From positions 1-23,824 of the forward strand of contig CBDFGT010000024.1 in the NCBI GenBank assembly GCA_965247225.1: 23,824 bases of DNA. The letters are read 5' to 3'. This stretch comes from CBDFGT01 sp965247225. GTDB lineage: Bacteria; Pseudomonadota; Alphaproteobacteria; Rhizobiales; Rhizobiaceae. Under the pieces are notes generated by a model. That model worked only from the letters and a program-made list of their open reading frames with translations. It ran no database searches and was not told the DNA's origin. Of this stretch, positions 15,760 through 22,834 are shown piece after piece (the stretch's first letter is position 1; each line of letters begins with the position of its first letter). Made by a program: the position numbers and the translations under genes.

Positions 15760-15776
15760 GCACATGTTTCATGTGC
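15760..15776 (-). promoter_or_regulatory. Hairpin touching the decarboxylase ribosome-binding site
   Basis: GCACATG-TTT-CATGTGC is a perfect seven-base-pair stem with a three-base loop. In the minus-strand transcript it ends directly at the GGGAG ribosome-binding site, leaving that site free or hidden depending on alternative pairing. Its position makes it the likely output element of the leader RNA. Confidence 0.5.
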
Positions 15777-16080
15777 AAAAAATCCAAAAGACGACGTTCA
15801 CATACGCAACGGAACAACGCCCGAACCGTGTATGAACACAAGACTTCGGCAAGGCCGAAGGACAAACGCGGACACAAATCCATTCTGGAACCAGCCGGTG
15901 GAGACCCCGGAACCATAATGAACGCGCATAACGCTATGATGAACGCCAGCCGGAAAAAGGCCTTTGCTCAGATTTGTCTGCCTTGGATTGGCGGGATATC
16001 CCGACCGCACGTCCGGCAATGAAGGTGTGCCTCTTCAGTAACCCCGGCTGTTGGAAAGCCGGAAGACACCAGAAAGGCCC
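15777..16080 (-). ncRNA. speF-type structured leader of the decarboxylase gene
   Basis: The 5' leader is rich in paired elements: GGTGT/ACACC closing 16024-16070 around CCGGCT/AGCCGG (16044-16049 and 16057-16062), the palindrome CGGGATATCCCG (15992-16003), and CTTCGGC-AAG-GCCGAAG (15844-15860). The speF RNA motif was described upstream of ornithine decarboxylase genes in alphaproteobacteria and is several hundred bases long. Gene context, length and these hairpins agree with it; I have not aligned it to the model and the boundaries are approximate. It probably adjusts decarboxylase expression to polyamine or ornithine supply. Confidence 0.6.
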
Positions 16081-16227
16081 GCACCGTCGTTGCTTCAAGA
16101 TGTCCTCTCATGCACCGGAAGGCCGGTAATGAGACTGGAGCGGTTAGTTCCAGGTACCATACTGAATTCCTCACCATTTAGAGGTTCAGCGGACACCCAC
16201 AGGCACGTGCGAATTTGGGCTGATTGC

Positions 16228-16256
16228 GAGATAGGTGTATTCGCAGTCATAATCAA
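16228..16256 (-). promoter_or_regulatory. Weak candidate promoter for the decarboxylase leader
   Basis: On the minus strand, TTGATT (16251-16256) and TATCTC (16228-16233) are 17 bases apart. This would start the transcript near 16220 and give a leader of about 470 bases, long enough for the full structured RNA. The -10 match is poor. Confidence 0.3.
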
Positions 16257-16291
16257 GCTTTTTTTTCACAACAGGTCCAAAAAAAATCTCA

Positions 16292-16320
16292 TTAACAAGT
16301 CCTTCATATTTCAGTATAAA
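16292..16320 (+). promoter_or_regulatory. Strong sigma-70-type promoter of the LysR gene
   Basis: TTAACA (16292-16297) and TATAAA (16315-16320) each match five of six consensus bases and are 17 bases apart. Transcription would start near 16327, 20 bases before ATG 16347. The ATG at 16320 overlaps the -10 element, which argues against its use as a start codon. Confidence 0.65.
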
Positions 16321-16346
16321 TGCTGAAAATCAGAGCAAGGCTGGAA

Positions 16347-17240
16347 ATGGACACCCTCACCCGTATTCGTGCATTCATTGATGTTGTTGAAGCCGAAGGG
16401 TTTTCTGCCGCGGGGCGCAAGGTTGGCCGCTCCAAGGCCCTGCTTTCCAAATATGTCCGTGAGCTGGAAGATGAACTGGGTGCCTTGCTGCTCAACCGCA
16501 CCACAAGACAGTTTTCGCTGACCGAGGCCGGCAATATCTATTATCGCACGGCCTCGGAAATTCTGGCGGAAATAGACAATCTGGCCGATCTGGTGCGGGC
16601 CAACAATATCGGCCTGAAGGGCAAGCTGCGTATCTCTGTTCCCCGCACTTTCCTGGATTCCGAGATCGGAATGTCGCTCATCGATTTTGCCCGCGAACAC
16701 CCTGATCTGGTGATGGAAATTGTCGCCGATGACCGGTTTGTCGATCTGGTCGAGGAAGGATTTGATGCGGCCATCCGCTCGACAAAGATGGATGATTCCG
16801 GTCTCATCGCCAAAAAAATCTTCGATATCGGCATGTATGTCTGCGCTACCCGGGCATTCATCGACAAACATGGGCCTCTCAACCACCCGTCGGATTTGGC
16901 CAATGTCCCCTGCATCATCGATACCAATCGCAAGGCAAAAAATGTCTGGCCATTCATGGAAAAGGATGGAACACCGTTTTCTGTGCATGTCCATGGCCCT
17001 GTCGAGGTCAACAGCCCCTACGCTACGGTGCGGGCTGCGGTGGCGGGCCTCGGCGTGGCCGCCATTCCCGATTTTATTGTCGGGGAACGCACGAAATGCG
17101 GTGATTTGATCCATCTGTTTCCAGACTATATGCAGGATAACCGCGCCATTTATGCCATTTACCCGGAAAAGCGCTATTTGCCTGCCAAAGTCCGTGCCTT
17201 TGTCGATTTCATGCATGCGTGGTTCAAAAGACAATCCTGA
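16347..17240 (+). CDS. LysR-family transcriptional regulator
   Basis: The 297-residue protein has the N-terminal LysR winged helix (MDTLTRIRAFIDVVEAEGFS then RSKALLSKYVRELEDELGA and LLNRTTRQFSLTEAG, residues 1-62) and a two-lobed effector domain from about 90 that starts LKGKLRISVP. The start is ATG 16347, with AAGG (16337-16340) six bases upstream and a promoter whose predicted start site is just before it; the upstream in-frame ATG 16320 is in the -10 element. It is divergent from the decarboxylase leader and 62 bases upstream of the DUF1007/NicO pair, so either could be its target. The effector is unknown. Confidence 0.9.
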   Translation: MDTLTRIRAFIDVVEAEGFSAAGRKVGRSKALLSKYVRELEDELGALLLNRTTRQFSLTEAGNIYYRTASEILAEIDNLADLVRANNIGLKGKLRISVPRTFLDSEIGMSLIDFAREHPDLVMEIVADDRFVDLVEEGFDAAIRSTKMDDSGLIAKKIFDIGMYVCATRAFIDKHGPLNHPSDLANVPCIIDTNRKAKNVWPFMEKDGTPFSVHVHGPVEVNSPYATVRAAVAGLGVAAIPDFIVGERTKCGDLIHLFPDYMQDNRAIYAIYPEKRYLPAKVRAFVDFMHAWFKRQS

Positions 17241-17302
17241 ATTCCTGTCCTAATTCCGTCCAAATTGCAGCGCAGGAAATCGCACAGTTCAACGGACAAG
17301 AT

Positions 17303-17947
17303 ATGATGTTTTTCAAACACCTCCTGTTGCCGGTCACAGTGGCTCTGGCACCGGTGCCGGCTCTGGCGCACCCGCATATATTTGCCGAAGCCCGGCTGGA
17401 AATTGTCGCCGGACCTGATGGCAATATCGCCGAGTTGCGCAATGTCTGGCGCTTTGATGAGGTTTTTTCCTCCTCCGTGCTGATGGATTTTGACAAGAAT
17501 TCCGACCTGAAGCTCGACAAGGGTGAACTGGAGGATGTCGGCAGGACAGTGCGGGACTCGCTGGCGGACTATGGCTATTACACCAATATTACCGATAACG
17601 GCAAAACCATACCTGTCCAGAAGCCGGATGTTCTCAATGTCGATTACAAGGATGGCGAACTGTTGATGTTCTTTGCCGTCAAGCCTTCAACACCAATTGC
17701 ACTGAAAGGCAAGATGACCTTCGGCGTTTATGATCCAACGCTTTATACAGCCATGGACTTTGCCAGTGACAGCGACATGGCCCTGGTGGGCGACAGATTC
17801 AAGGCCTGCACCCACAAGGTGGTGCGGCCGGACCCTGATGAAGTTCTCAAGGAAAACCAGGCAACACTGACCGACGCATTCTTCAATGACCCCGCCGGGA
17901 CCAATATGCAGAAACTCTTTGCGACACGAATGGAAGTCACATGCTGA
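17303..17947 (+). CDS. DUF1007-family periplasmic protein, partner of the Ni/Co permease
   Basis: The 214-residue protein has a signal peptide (MMFFKHLLLPVTVALAPVPALA) with a likely cut after ALA, so the mature protein starts HPHIFAEARLEI. Histidines at the new N-terminus are typical of DUF1007 proteins and could bind metal. A later acidic segment, DFDKNSDLKLDKGEL, resembles an EF-hand-like calcium or metal loop. ATG 17303 or the adjacent ATG 17306 is the start, because the signal peptide begins there; the frame extends back to 17219 inside the LysR gene. Its stop overlaps the permease start by seven bases (ATGCTGA), so the two are translationally coupled. Confidence 0.85.
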   Translation: MMFFKHLLLPVTVALAPVPALAHPHIFAEARLEIVAGPDGNIAELRNVWRFDEVFSSSVLMDFDKNSDLKLDKGELEDVGRTVRDSLADYGYYTNITDNGKTIPVQKPDVLNVDYKDGELLMFFAVKPSTPIALKGKMTFGVYDPTLYTAMDFASDSDMALVGDRFKACTHKVVRPDPDEVLKENQATLTDAFFNDPAGTNMQKLFATRMEVTC

Positions 17948-19014
17948 GCAAGCAAAGTATCATCAATATCCTGTTCGTTGCCTTTCTGGCAGCCATGATC
18001 ATACCGGCCTATGCCTTTGCAGCCTCGCCTCTCGGCATTGGCACAGCAGAACCTTCCTTCCAGACAACGGGTCCGTTTGGCGGGATTTTGTCAATCATCA
18101 ACGCCGAGCAACAGACATTCTACCGGGCGTTGACCGATGCATTGAAAGCCATGCGAACCGATCCATGGGCGCTGTCCTCTCTGGTCGGCCTGTCCTTTGC
18201 CTATGGTGTGTTTCATGCAGCCGGTCCCGGTCATGGCAAGGCGGTGATCTCTTCCTACATGATTGCCAACGAAACCGAACTGAAGCGGGGCATTGTCATC
18301 TCTTTTGCATCTTCCTTCATGCAGGGTGGTGTCGCTGTCCTTCTGGTATCGGCGGCCTGGCTTGTGCTGCGCGGCACATCGGTTTCGCTCACGGATGCCA
18401 CCAACATGTTTGAGCTGTTAAGCTTTGCTGCCATTATCGCCTTTGGCTGCTGGTTGCTGTTTCGCAAGACCAGAAGCCTCACGCGCCCGTCCCGCAAGGT
18501 AATGGCCCCTGCTGTTATGGCCCCTGCTGTTATGGCTATTGCGGGTGGTCCGGCTGTCAATGCCCATTTCCCGCACAATCATGACCACGGCCGGCATCAT
18601 CATGCCCTGCACAGCCACAGCCATGCCGAAGGTGTTGTCTGCAGCAGTTGCGGCCATGTGCACGCGCCATCACTCGAAACCCTGAAGGGCAGCAGCTTCA
18701 ACATTCGTGAAGCATGGTCTGCCATCATGGCTGTCGGCCTGCGCCCCTGCTCCGGTGCGCTGCTGGTGTTGACATTTTCACTGCTGAACGGACTTTACCT
18801 TGGCGGCTTTCTTTCTGTTGTCGCCATGTCGTTTGGAACGGCACTGACCGTCTCGCTTCTGGCAACCCTGGCGGTCACGGCGAAGGATTTCGCTTTGCGC
18901 TTCTCCGGCACAGGCTCAACCGGCGTGTGGGTCGGGAATGCAATTGAAATTTTTGGCGCACTTCTGGTCATTGCGCTGGGTACGACCCTGCTTCTGGCCG
19001 CATTGCAGGCCTGA
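17941..19014 (+). CDS. NicO-family nickel/cobalt permease (RcnA-like)
   Basis: The 357-residue inner-membrane protein shows the NicO signatures FHAAGPGHGKAVI (91-103) and GLRPCSGALLVL (266-277), each inside a hydrophobic segment. Around six or seven membrane segments can be traced (for example 8-27, 78-95, 117-145, 155-174, 258-285, 290-312, 330-355). A cytoplasm- or periplasm-facing loop at about 208-242 carries many His residues (PHNHDHGRHHHALHSHSH) plus CSSC and HVH, a metal-binding region. Members export or import nickel and cobalt. Coupling to the DUF1007 gene is the usual arrangement. The direction of transport cannot be decided from sequence. Confidence 0.87.
   Translation: MLSKQSIINILFVAFLAAMIIPAYAFAASPLGIGTAEPSFQTTGPFGGILSIINAEQQTFYRALTDALKAMRTDPWALSSLVGLSFAYGVFHAAGPGHGKAVISSYMIANETELKRGIVISFASSFMQGGVAVLLVSAAWLVLRGTSVSLTDATNMFELLSFAAIIAFGCWLLFRKTRSLTRPSRKVMAPAVMAPAVMAIAGGPAVNAHFPHNHDHGRHHHALHSHSHAEGVVCSSCGHVHAPSLETLKGSSFNIREAWSAIMAVGLRPCSGALLVLTFSLLNGLYLGGFLSVVAMSFGTALTVSLLATLAVTAKDFALRFSGTGSTGVWVGNAIEIFGALLVIALGTTLLLAALQA
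18502..18531 (+). repeat. 15-base tandem repeat inside the NicO gene
   Basis: ATGGCCCCTGCTGTT occurs twice in direct succession (18502-18516, 18517-18531) and then continues as ATGGCTATT. It encodes the repeat MAPAV in the linker before the His-rich loop. In-frame copy-number change here would lengthen or shorten the loop without breaking the gene. Confidence 0.85.
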
Positions 19015-19077
19015 TCTCTTTCTGCCGAAAATCCGCCTGCACCGCAAGTGAACAAGCAAATCCGCGCTGATTTGGCC

Positions 19078-19105
19078 TTGTTGCAACGCAGCATTGTGCT
19101 ATACA
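19078..19105 (+). promoter_or_regulatory. Candidate promoter upstream of the 111-residue hypothetical gene
   Basis: TTGTTG (19078-19083) and TATACA (19100-19105) are separated by 16 bases in the 260-base gap after the permease gene. The transcript would have a leader of about 160 bases before ATG 19275. The gap otherwise holds nothing I recognise. Confidence 0.35.
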
Positions 19106-19274
19106 TGAGATGTGACCTGCTCAAAGCATCAGGTTTGCATATTGCTCAACGAAATAGCTTTTCGGGATGTGCAGATGGCGCAATGCGTCAACAGGCATCG
19201 GAGAAAAGTGACGGACGAAAGGATGCGCCAAAGTCACGATTTGGCGGGTATCCTATGATTGACAGGAGGCTTTT

Positions 19275-19610
19275 ATGGGACATGTAAGCTTGCCCTTTTC
19301 CGGGAATGTCAGCCAGAGCATCAATCCGTGGACATGGGTTTTCTCCCCCTCCGGTTCCCAGACGGGCCTGTTCAATTTCAATATCGACCTTGGCCCCTCT
19401 TCCGATCCGTCGGTTGAATTGGAAATTCTTGCCAGTGTGGCCAGCTATGGCAAACAGATAGGCCGTATGCAGGATGTGGTGGCCATTTTGCTGGAAAGGC
19501 TGCCGAAGGATAGTATAACAGCGGAAGAACAGGATGCGATTGACGATTTCAGCGCGCTCAGCCATGAAATCTCAAAGGTAAAAAAGAAAAAACGCAGGCA
19601 GGCCGTATAA
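19275..19610 (+). CDS. Small conserved-looking hypothetical protein
   Basis: I do not recognise this 111-residue protein. The first half (about 1-45) is rich in Ser, Pro, Phe and Asn (SINPWTWVFSPSGSQ, FNFNIDLG). The second half is helical (VELEILASVASYGKQIGRMQDVVAILLERL) and it ends in a basic cluster KVKKKKRRQ. No signal peptide or membrane segment is seen. The start is very well supported: AGGAGG six bases before ATG 19275. Codon use fits the neighbours, so it is probably a real gene. It stands alone between the permease gene and a convergent small membrane protein gene. Confidence 0.72.
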   Translation: MGHVSLPFSGNVSQSINPWTWVFSPSGSQTGLFNFNIDLGPSSDPSVELEILASVASYGKQIGRMQDVVAILLERLPKDSITAEEQDAIDDFSALSHEISKVKKKKRRQAV

Positions 19611-19683
19611 CCCCGCAAGCCGGGAATGAGAGCATCAGTGCAGAAGGCCATACCGGGAAGCGGCACCCGGCAGACCGCTCTTT

Positions 19684-19899
19684 TCAGGGTCTTTCCTGCT
19701 TCTGTCTCTGGTGACGCGCCCGCAGCCAGAATACCACGAAGAACGCAAGCACGCAGACAACACCAAACACACCGGCAGCAACCGGCGAATAGGAACCCAT
19801 CCACAGCATCACCGGCGGCATGACAAAGAACAGCAGGCCAAACCCGCCCATGATGATGGCAGCGGCAAGGGCCTGACTTTTGGCAGATGTGTTGATCAT
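19684..19899 (-). CDS. Small two-helix membrane protein
   Basis: The 71-residue protein has two hydrophobic segments, about 10-32 (LAAAIIMGGFGLLFFVMPPV) and 38-58 (AAGVFGVVCVLAFFVVFWL), followed by a basic tail RARHQRQKQ that should face the cytoplasm. ATG 19899 is preferred over GTG 19917 because AGGA lies five bases before it. It starts 21 bases after the stop of the GNAT gene on the same strand and is probably cotranscribed. No function can be assigned. Confidence 0.7.
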   Translation of the reverse strand: MINTSAKSQALAAAIIMGGFGLLFFVMPPVMLWMGSYSPVAAGVFGVVCVLAFFVVFWLRARHQRQKQERP

Positions 19900-19920
19900 A
19901 TATGTCCTGTCCCGCACCTG

Positions 19921-20589
19921 TTAACGGCGGATATCTTGCAGTTTGCGGATCTGCCTGCCTGCCGCATCAAAATTATCTGGCGAAAGCCAGGTCTCGAACG
20001 CCAGTTTCAGCTTTGGCCATTCGTCGTCAATCATTGCGTACCATGCGGTATCGCGATTGGCACCTCTGGAAATACTGTGTTTCCGGAAAACCCCTTCAAA
20101 AGTGAATCCAAGGCGCTCTGCCGTCACCTTGCTCGGTAGATTGCCATTGTGGCATTTCCATTCATAGCGCCGGTAGCCCAGATCCTCAAACACATGCCGT
20201 GCCATGAGATAATGTGCCTCCGTTGACAGGGGTGAGCGGGCCATGGCCAGACTGTGGGCCACTCCGCCGACCTCGACCACACCATTGGCCGGGTCAGCCC
20301 GCATATAATTGGCCATGCCGACAACTTTGCCTGTCGCCTTGTCGCGGAAAACCTCGGTTATCCAGCCGGAAGACTGTACTGATTGCAGCCAGGCCGCAAA
20401 ACCGTCAACATCGGCAAAATCCGGGGCAGCAAAATACTGAAGCCGCTGATTGATCTCCAGACCACCAAATGCTTCCCATAAAAGCGCAGCGTCTGTTGCC
20501 GTATTGTAAGGCGCAATGGCAACATGCCGTCCTTCCAGAGTCACAGGCTTTGGGGCAGGTTTGGGCGTCCAGTTTTTCAAATCTTCCAT
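19921..20589 (-). CDS. GNAT-family acetyltransferase, RimJ/RimL-like
   Basis: The 222-residue protein resembles RimJ/RimL-type acetyltransferases, which modify ribosomal protein N-termini or small molecules. The N-terminal strand VTLEGRHVAIAPYN (16-29), the core IGM-like GKVVGMANYMR (87-97), and the late motif NLPSKVTAERLGFTFEGVFR (150-169) are characteristic. The usual acetyl-CoA loop is not conserved as R-x-x-G-x-G, being replaced by SLAMARSPLSTEAHY, which is common in this subgroup. ATG 20589 has AGGTGA about six bases upstream. It appears to head a two-gene unit with the small membrane protein. Confidence 0.83.
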   Translation of the reverse strand: MEDLKNWTPKPAPKPVTLEGRHVAIAPYNTATDAALLWEAFGGLEINQRLQYFAAPDFADVDGFAAWLQSVQSSGWITEVFRDKATGKVVGMANYMRADPANGVVEVGGVAHSLAMARSPLSTEAHYLMARHVFEDLGYRRYEWKCHNGNLPSKVTAERLGFTFEGVFRKHSISRGANRDTAWYAMIDDEWPKLKLAFETWLSPDNFDAAGRQIRKLQDIRR

Positions 20590-20682
20590 GTCACATCACC
20601 TTGCACACCGTGTTTGAGGCACTTTGACAATGGCTGATCATGATAGGCAAATGATTTTTTGTGATCCCAGGACAACCTGCAA

Positions 20683-21438
20683 TCACCGGGAGGCCCATGG
20701 ACCAGATGGTGGAACAGAGGTCTTGACCGGAACTTTTACACCACTCACAGTGGCCTCGATATGGTCAACAAGAGCATCGGCCAGCCCCAGACGACCGGCA
20801 AGAAGATCAAGATAGCCACGCTCGGCGCGGGTTTCCGGCTCAATGGTCAGGCGCGAAGCCGTATAAAGCTCCACTTTCTGCTCTTCGCTGGCGGCTGCGG
20901 CAATAATCGCATCCAGATCAACAGGATTCGTGAGTTCGTTTTCCAGAAAAACCGAAGCATCCGTACCAAGGGAAGAAAGCCGCACCTTGCCCATGATCTG
21001 CTCGCGTTCACTGTCGTCAATATGGCCGTCCGCACGGGCTGCCGCAATCATGCCGCGTACAAGCACAAGCGCAAAATCCTGGCTGTTGGTCCCTGCAGTG
21101 ACGCTGAAACCGGAATCAGCAGGCGGTGGCAGAAGCTCCGGCTGTGCCTGCGCCGGAACAGCCGTATCTGCCTTTTCAGGCGCAGTTCCCGCCTTGTAGT
21201 TCTGCCAGGCCTTGTAACCCAGGGTCGCAATCGCTGCCAGACCGCCAATTTTCAGCGCAGACCCTGCAACAGCACGGCCTGTTCCGGTTCCAAGCAGAAC
21301 ACCGGCAAGCGCACCGGCCGCCAGAGGATTGTCTTTTGCCATCTGCTGGGCCTGTTCGGCCCGTTCTTTCACTGTTCCGCCCGCAAGCGGAACCTGAGCA
21401 CCCAGCAACTGGTCCAGCAATGACTTCGCATCAAACAT
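20683..21438 (-). CDS. DUF533/TerB-like membrane-associated protein (YebE type)
   Basis: The 251-residue protein begins MFDAKSLLDQLLG, has a glycine/alanine-rich hydrophobic stretch at about 38-76 (PLAAGALAGVLLGTG then ALKIGGLAAIATLGYKAW), a Pro/Ala linker at about 84-108, and a helical TerB-like domain at about 115-235 (LVRGMIAAARADGHIDDSER with the acidic DGHIDDSE typical of TerB/DUF533). It is likely inner-membrane associated. ATG 21438 follows AGGAG with seven bases of spacing; the longer frame to 21504 has no support. The function of the family is not established, and tellurite resistance should not be inferred from the domain name. Confidence 0.85.
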   Translation of the reverse strand: MFDAKSLLDQLLGAQVPLAGGTVKERAEQAQQMAKDNPLAAGALAGVLLGTGTGRAVAGSALKIGGLAAIATLGYKAWQNYKAGTAPEKADTAVPAQAQPELLPPPADSGFSVTAGTNSQDFALVLVRGMIAAARADGHIDDSEREQIMGKVRLSSLGTDASVFLENELTNPVDLDAIIAAAASEEQKVELYTASRLTIEPETRAERGYLDLLAGRLGLADALVDHIEATVSGVKVPVKTSVPPSGPWASR

Positions 21439-21564
21439 GGCAAGGCTCCTTTTGTCTGCCGTTCGTTTTGCAGCAGAGATAGGTAGCCGTTGCGGTAATT
21501 GCAAAGGTCATGCGTCATTTATACCGCCAATTCAACAGTGCCACCGGCATTAGAGCATGATGTC

Positions 21565-22209
21565 TCACATCTGGCCGCGCAGTGCACACGCTTCCATGGC
21601 AAGCCTGGTAATGCCTGCCCAGTCACCGGCCTCAACCAGTGCCTTGGGCGCAACCCAGGAGCCGCCAACGCACACAACATTGGGAAGCGACAGATAGTCC
21701 TTCGCGTTGCCCAGGGAAATGCCGCCTGTCGGACAAAACAACGTTCCGGCCAAGGGCGAGGAAAAGGCTTTCAGCATGGCAGCGCCACCGGCCTGTTCTG
21801 CCGGGAAAAATTTCAAAACCTTGTAGCCTTCGTCACGCAGCGCCATAACCTCGCTGGCCGTGGCCGAGCCCGGCAGCAACGGAACAGGCGAATCCCTGAC
21901 ATGATCCAGAAGGCGGCGGGTCGTGCCGGGGCTGACAATGAACTGCGAACCCGCGGCCACAGCCTGATCCCACTGTTGCGGGTTGAGGATCGTGCCTGCA
22001 CCGGTAACCGCACCTTCAACCTCGTCAGCAACCGCGCGGATGGCATCAAGGGCCGCAGGCGTACGCATGGTGATCTCAATAGCCTTCAGCCCACCGGCAA
22101 CCAGCGCACGCGCCAGAGGAACCGCAGACTTGACATCATCAATCACAAGCACGGGCACAACAGGCTGGAGTTTCAATGTGGCCAGCAGTTTTTCAGTTTT
22201 GTAGGTCAT
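21565..22209 (-). CDS. eda: 2-dehydro-3-deoxyphosphogluconate (KDPG) aldolase
   Basis: The 214-residue enzyme cleaves KDPG to pyruvate and glyceraldehyde-3-phosphate in the Entner-Doudoroff pathway and may also act on 2-keto-4-hydroxyglutarate. The Schiff-base lysine is Lys133 in YKVLKFFPAE and the general base is Glu45 in AIEITMRTP, the same numbers as in the E. coli enzyme. The GAGTIL (70-75) and CPTGGI (159-164) phosphate and substrate motifs are intact. ATG 22209 has AAGGTAA six bases upstream. The other Entner-Doudoroff genes are not next to it, so it is transcribed alone from its own promoter. Confidence 0.95.
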   Translation of the reverse strand: MTYKTEKLLATLKLQPVVPVLVIDDVKSAVPLARALVAGGLKAIEITMRTPAALDAIRAVADEVEGAVTGAGTILNPQQWDQAVAAGSQFIVSPGTTRRLLDHVRDSPVPLLPGSATASEVMALRDEGYKVLKFFPAEQAGGAAMLKAFSSPLAGTLFCPTGGISLGNAKDYLSLPNVVCVGGSWVAPKALVEAGDWAGITRLAMEACALRGQM

Positions 22210-22233
22210 GGTGATTACCTTTAAAACGATTGA

Positions 22234-22263
22234 ATTATATGTGTCCTTACCGCGCCATTCTCA
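22234..22263 (-). promoter_or_regulatory. Promoter of eda
   Basis: On the minus strand there is a perfect -10 TATAAT (22234-22239) and a moderate -35 TGAGAA (22258-22263) at 18-base spacing. Transcription would start near 22228, leaving a leader of about 20 bases that holds the ribosome-binding site. Confidence 0.55.
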
Positions 22264-22362
22264 GATTGTCGAGCATGTAGCAGACGCGGAATTTAAAAAT
22301 CGGTTGCCATGCGCTGTTGTGACTGTACACTCTCTTTCAGTATTGCGGAGATGGCGCAGCCG

Positions 22363-22833
22363 ATGGCCAAAGAGATAGAACGCAAATTTCTTGTCAGCAG
22401 CAATGGGTGGCAAAAATACGCCGGTGCAGGAATGCCATTGCAGCAGGCCTATCTCATGTTCGCAGACGGACGTAACCTGCGTATTCGTATCGCATCCGGT
22501 CAGAGCGCAAGGCTGACACTGAAAATCGGCTCCGGTTTGATGACTCGCGATGAATTTGAATATGCCGTTCCCGTTGCTGATGCACAGGAAATGCTGGAAA
22601 TGCGCATTGGCACCCTCATTGAAAAGACCCGATATCGCATTCCTTCCGGAGCCTTTACCTTTGAGGTTGATGTTTTTGCCGGCGCTCTTGCCGGTCTGGT
22701 AATAGCCGAGGTGGAAATGCAAAGTGAAACAGACACCCCGGATCTGCCTGCCTGGCTTGGCGTGGAAGTAACCGGTGATCCGCGCTTTTATAACCAGACC
22801 ATGGCCGTGCACGGGCGTCCGGCGGGAGTGTGA
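22363..22833 (+). CDS. CYTH-domain protein (triphosphate tunnel metalloenzyme)
   Basis: The 156-residue protein is a bare CYTH domain, whose members hydrolyse inorganic triphosphate or related nucleotides. The signature EIERKF (Glu4, Glu6, Lys8) opens the protein. Tunnel residues follow in order: RIR (40-42), Lys54 in TLKIG, EKTRYRI (87-93), FEVDVF (100-105; Glu101, Asp103) and AEVEM (115-119). ATG 22363 is chosen because the family begins right at the EIERKF strand; GGAG (22347-22350) is 12 bases away, slightly long, and ATG 22351 lies directly on it. The CHAD gene follows one base after the stop codon. Confidence 0.9.
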   Translation: MAKEIERKFLVSSNGWQKYAGAGMPLQQAYLMFADGRNLRIRIASGQSARLTLKIGSGLMTRDEFEYAVPVADAQEMLEMRIGTLIEKTRYRIPSGAFTFEVDVFAGALAGLVIAEVEMQSETDTPDLPAWLGVEVTGDPRFYNQTMAVHGRPAGV

Positions 22834-22834
22834 T

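Noticed and set aside
15968..16177. Small minus-strand ORF in the decarboxylase leader (69 codons)
   Set aside because: It overlaps the most structured part of the leader RNA and lacks a ribosome-binding site; likely a shadow of a conserved RNA.
16311..17234. Minus-strand frame over the LysR gene
   Set aside because: The LysR gene on the other strand has a full domain layout, a promoter and a ribosome-binding site.
20683..21438. Tellurite-resistance gene
   Set aside because: Only a TerB-like helical domain is present, with no ter cluster around; the name would overstate function.
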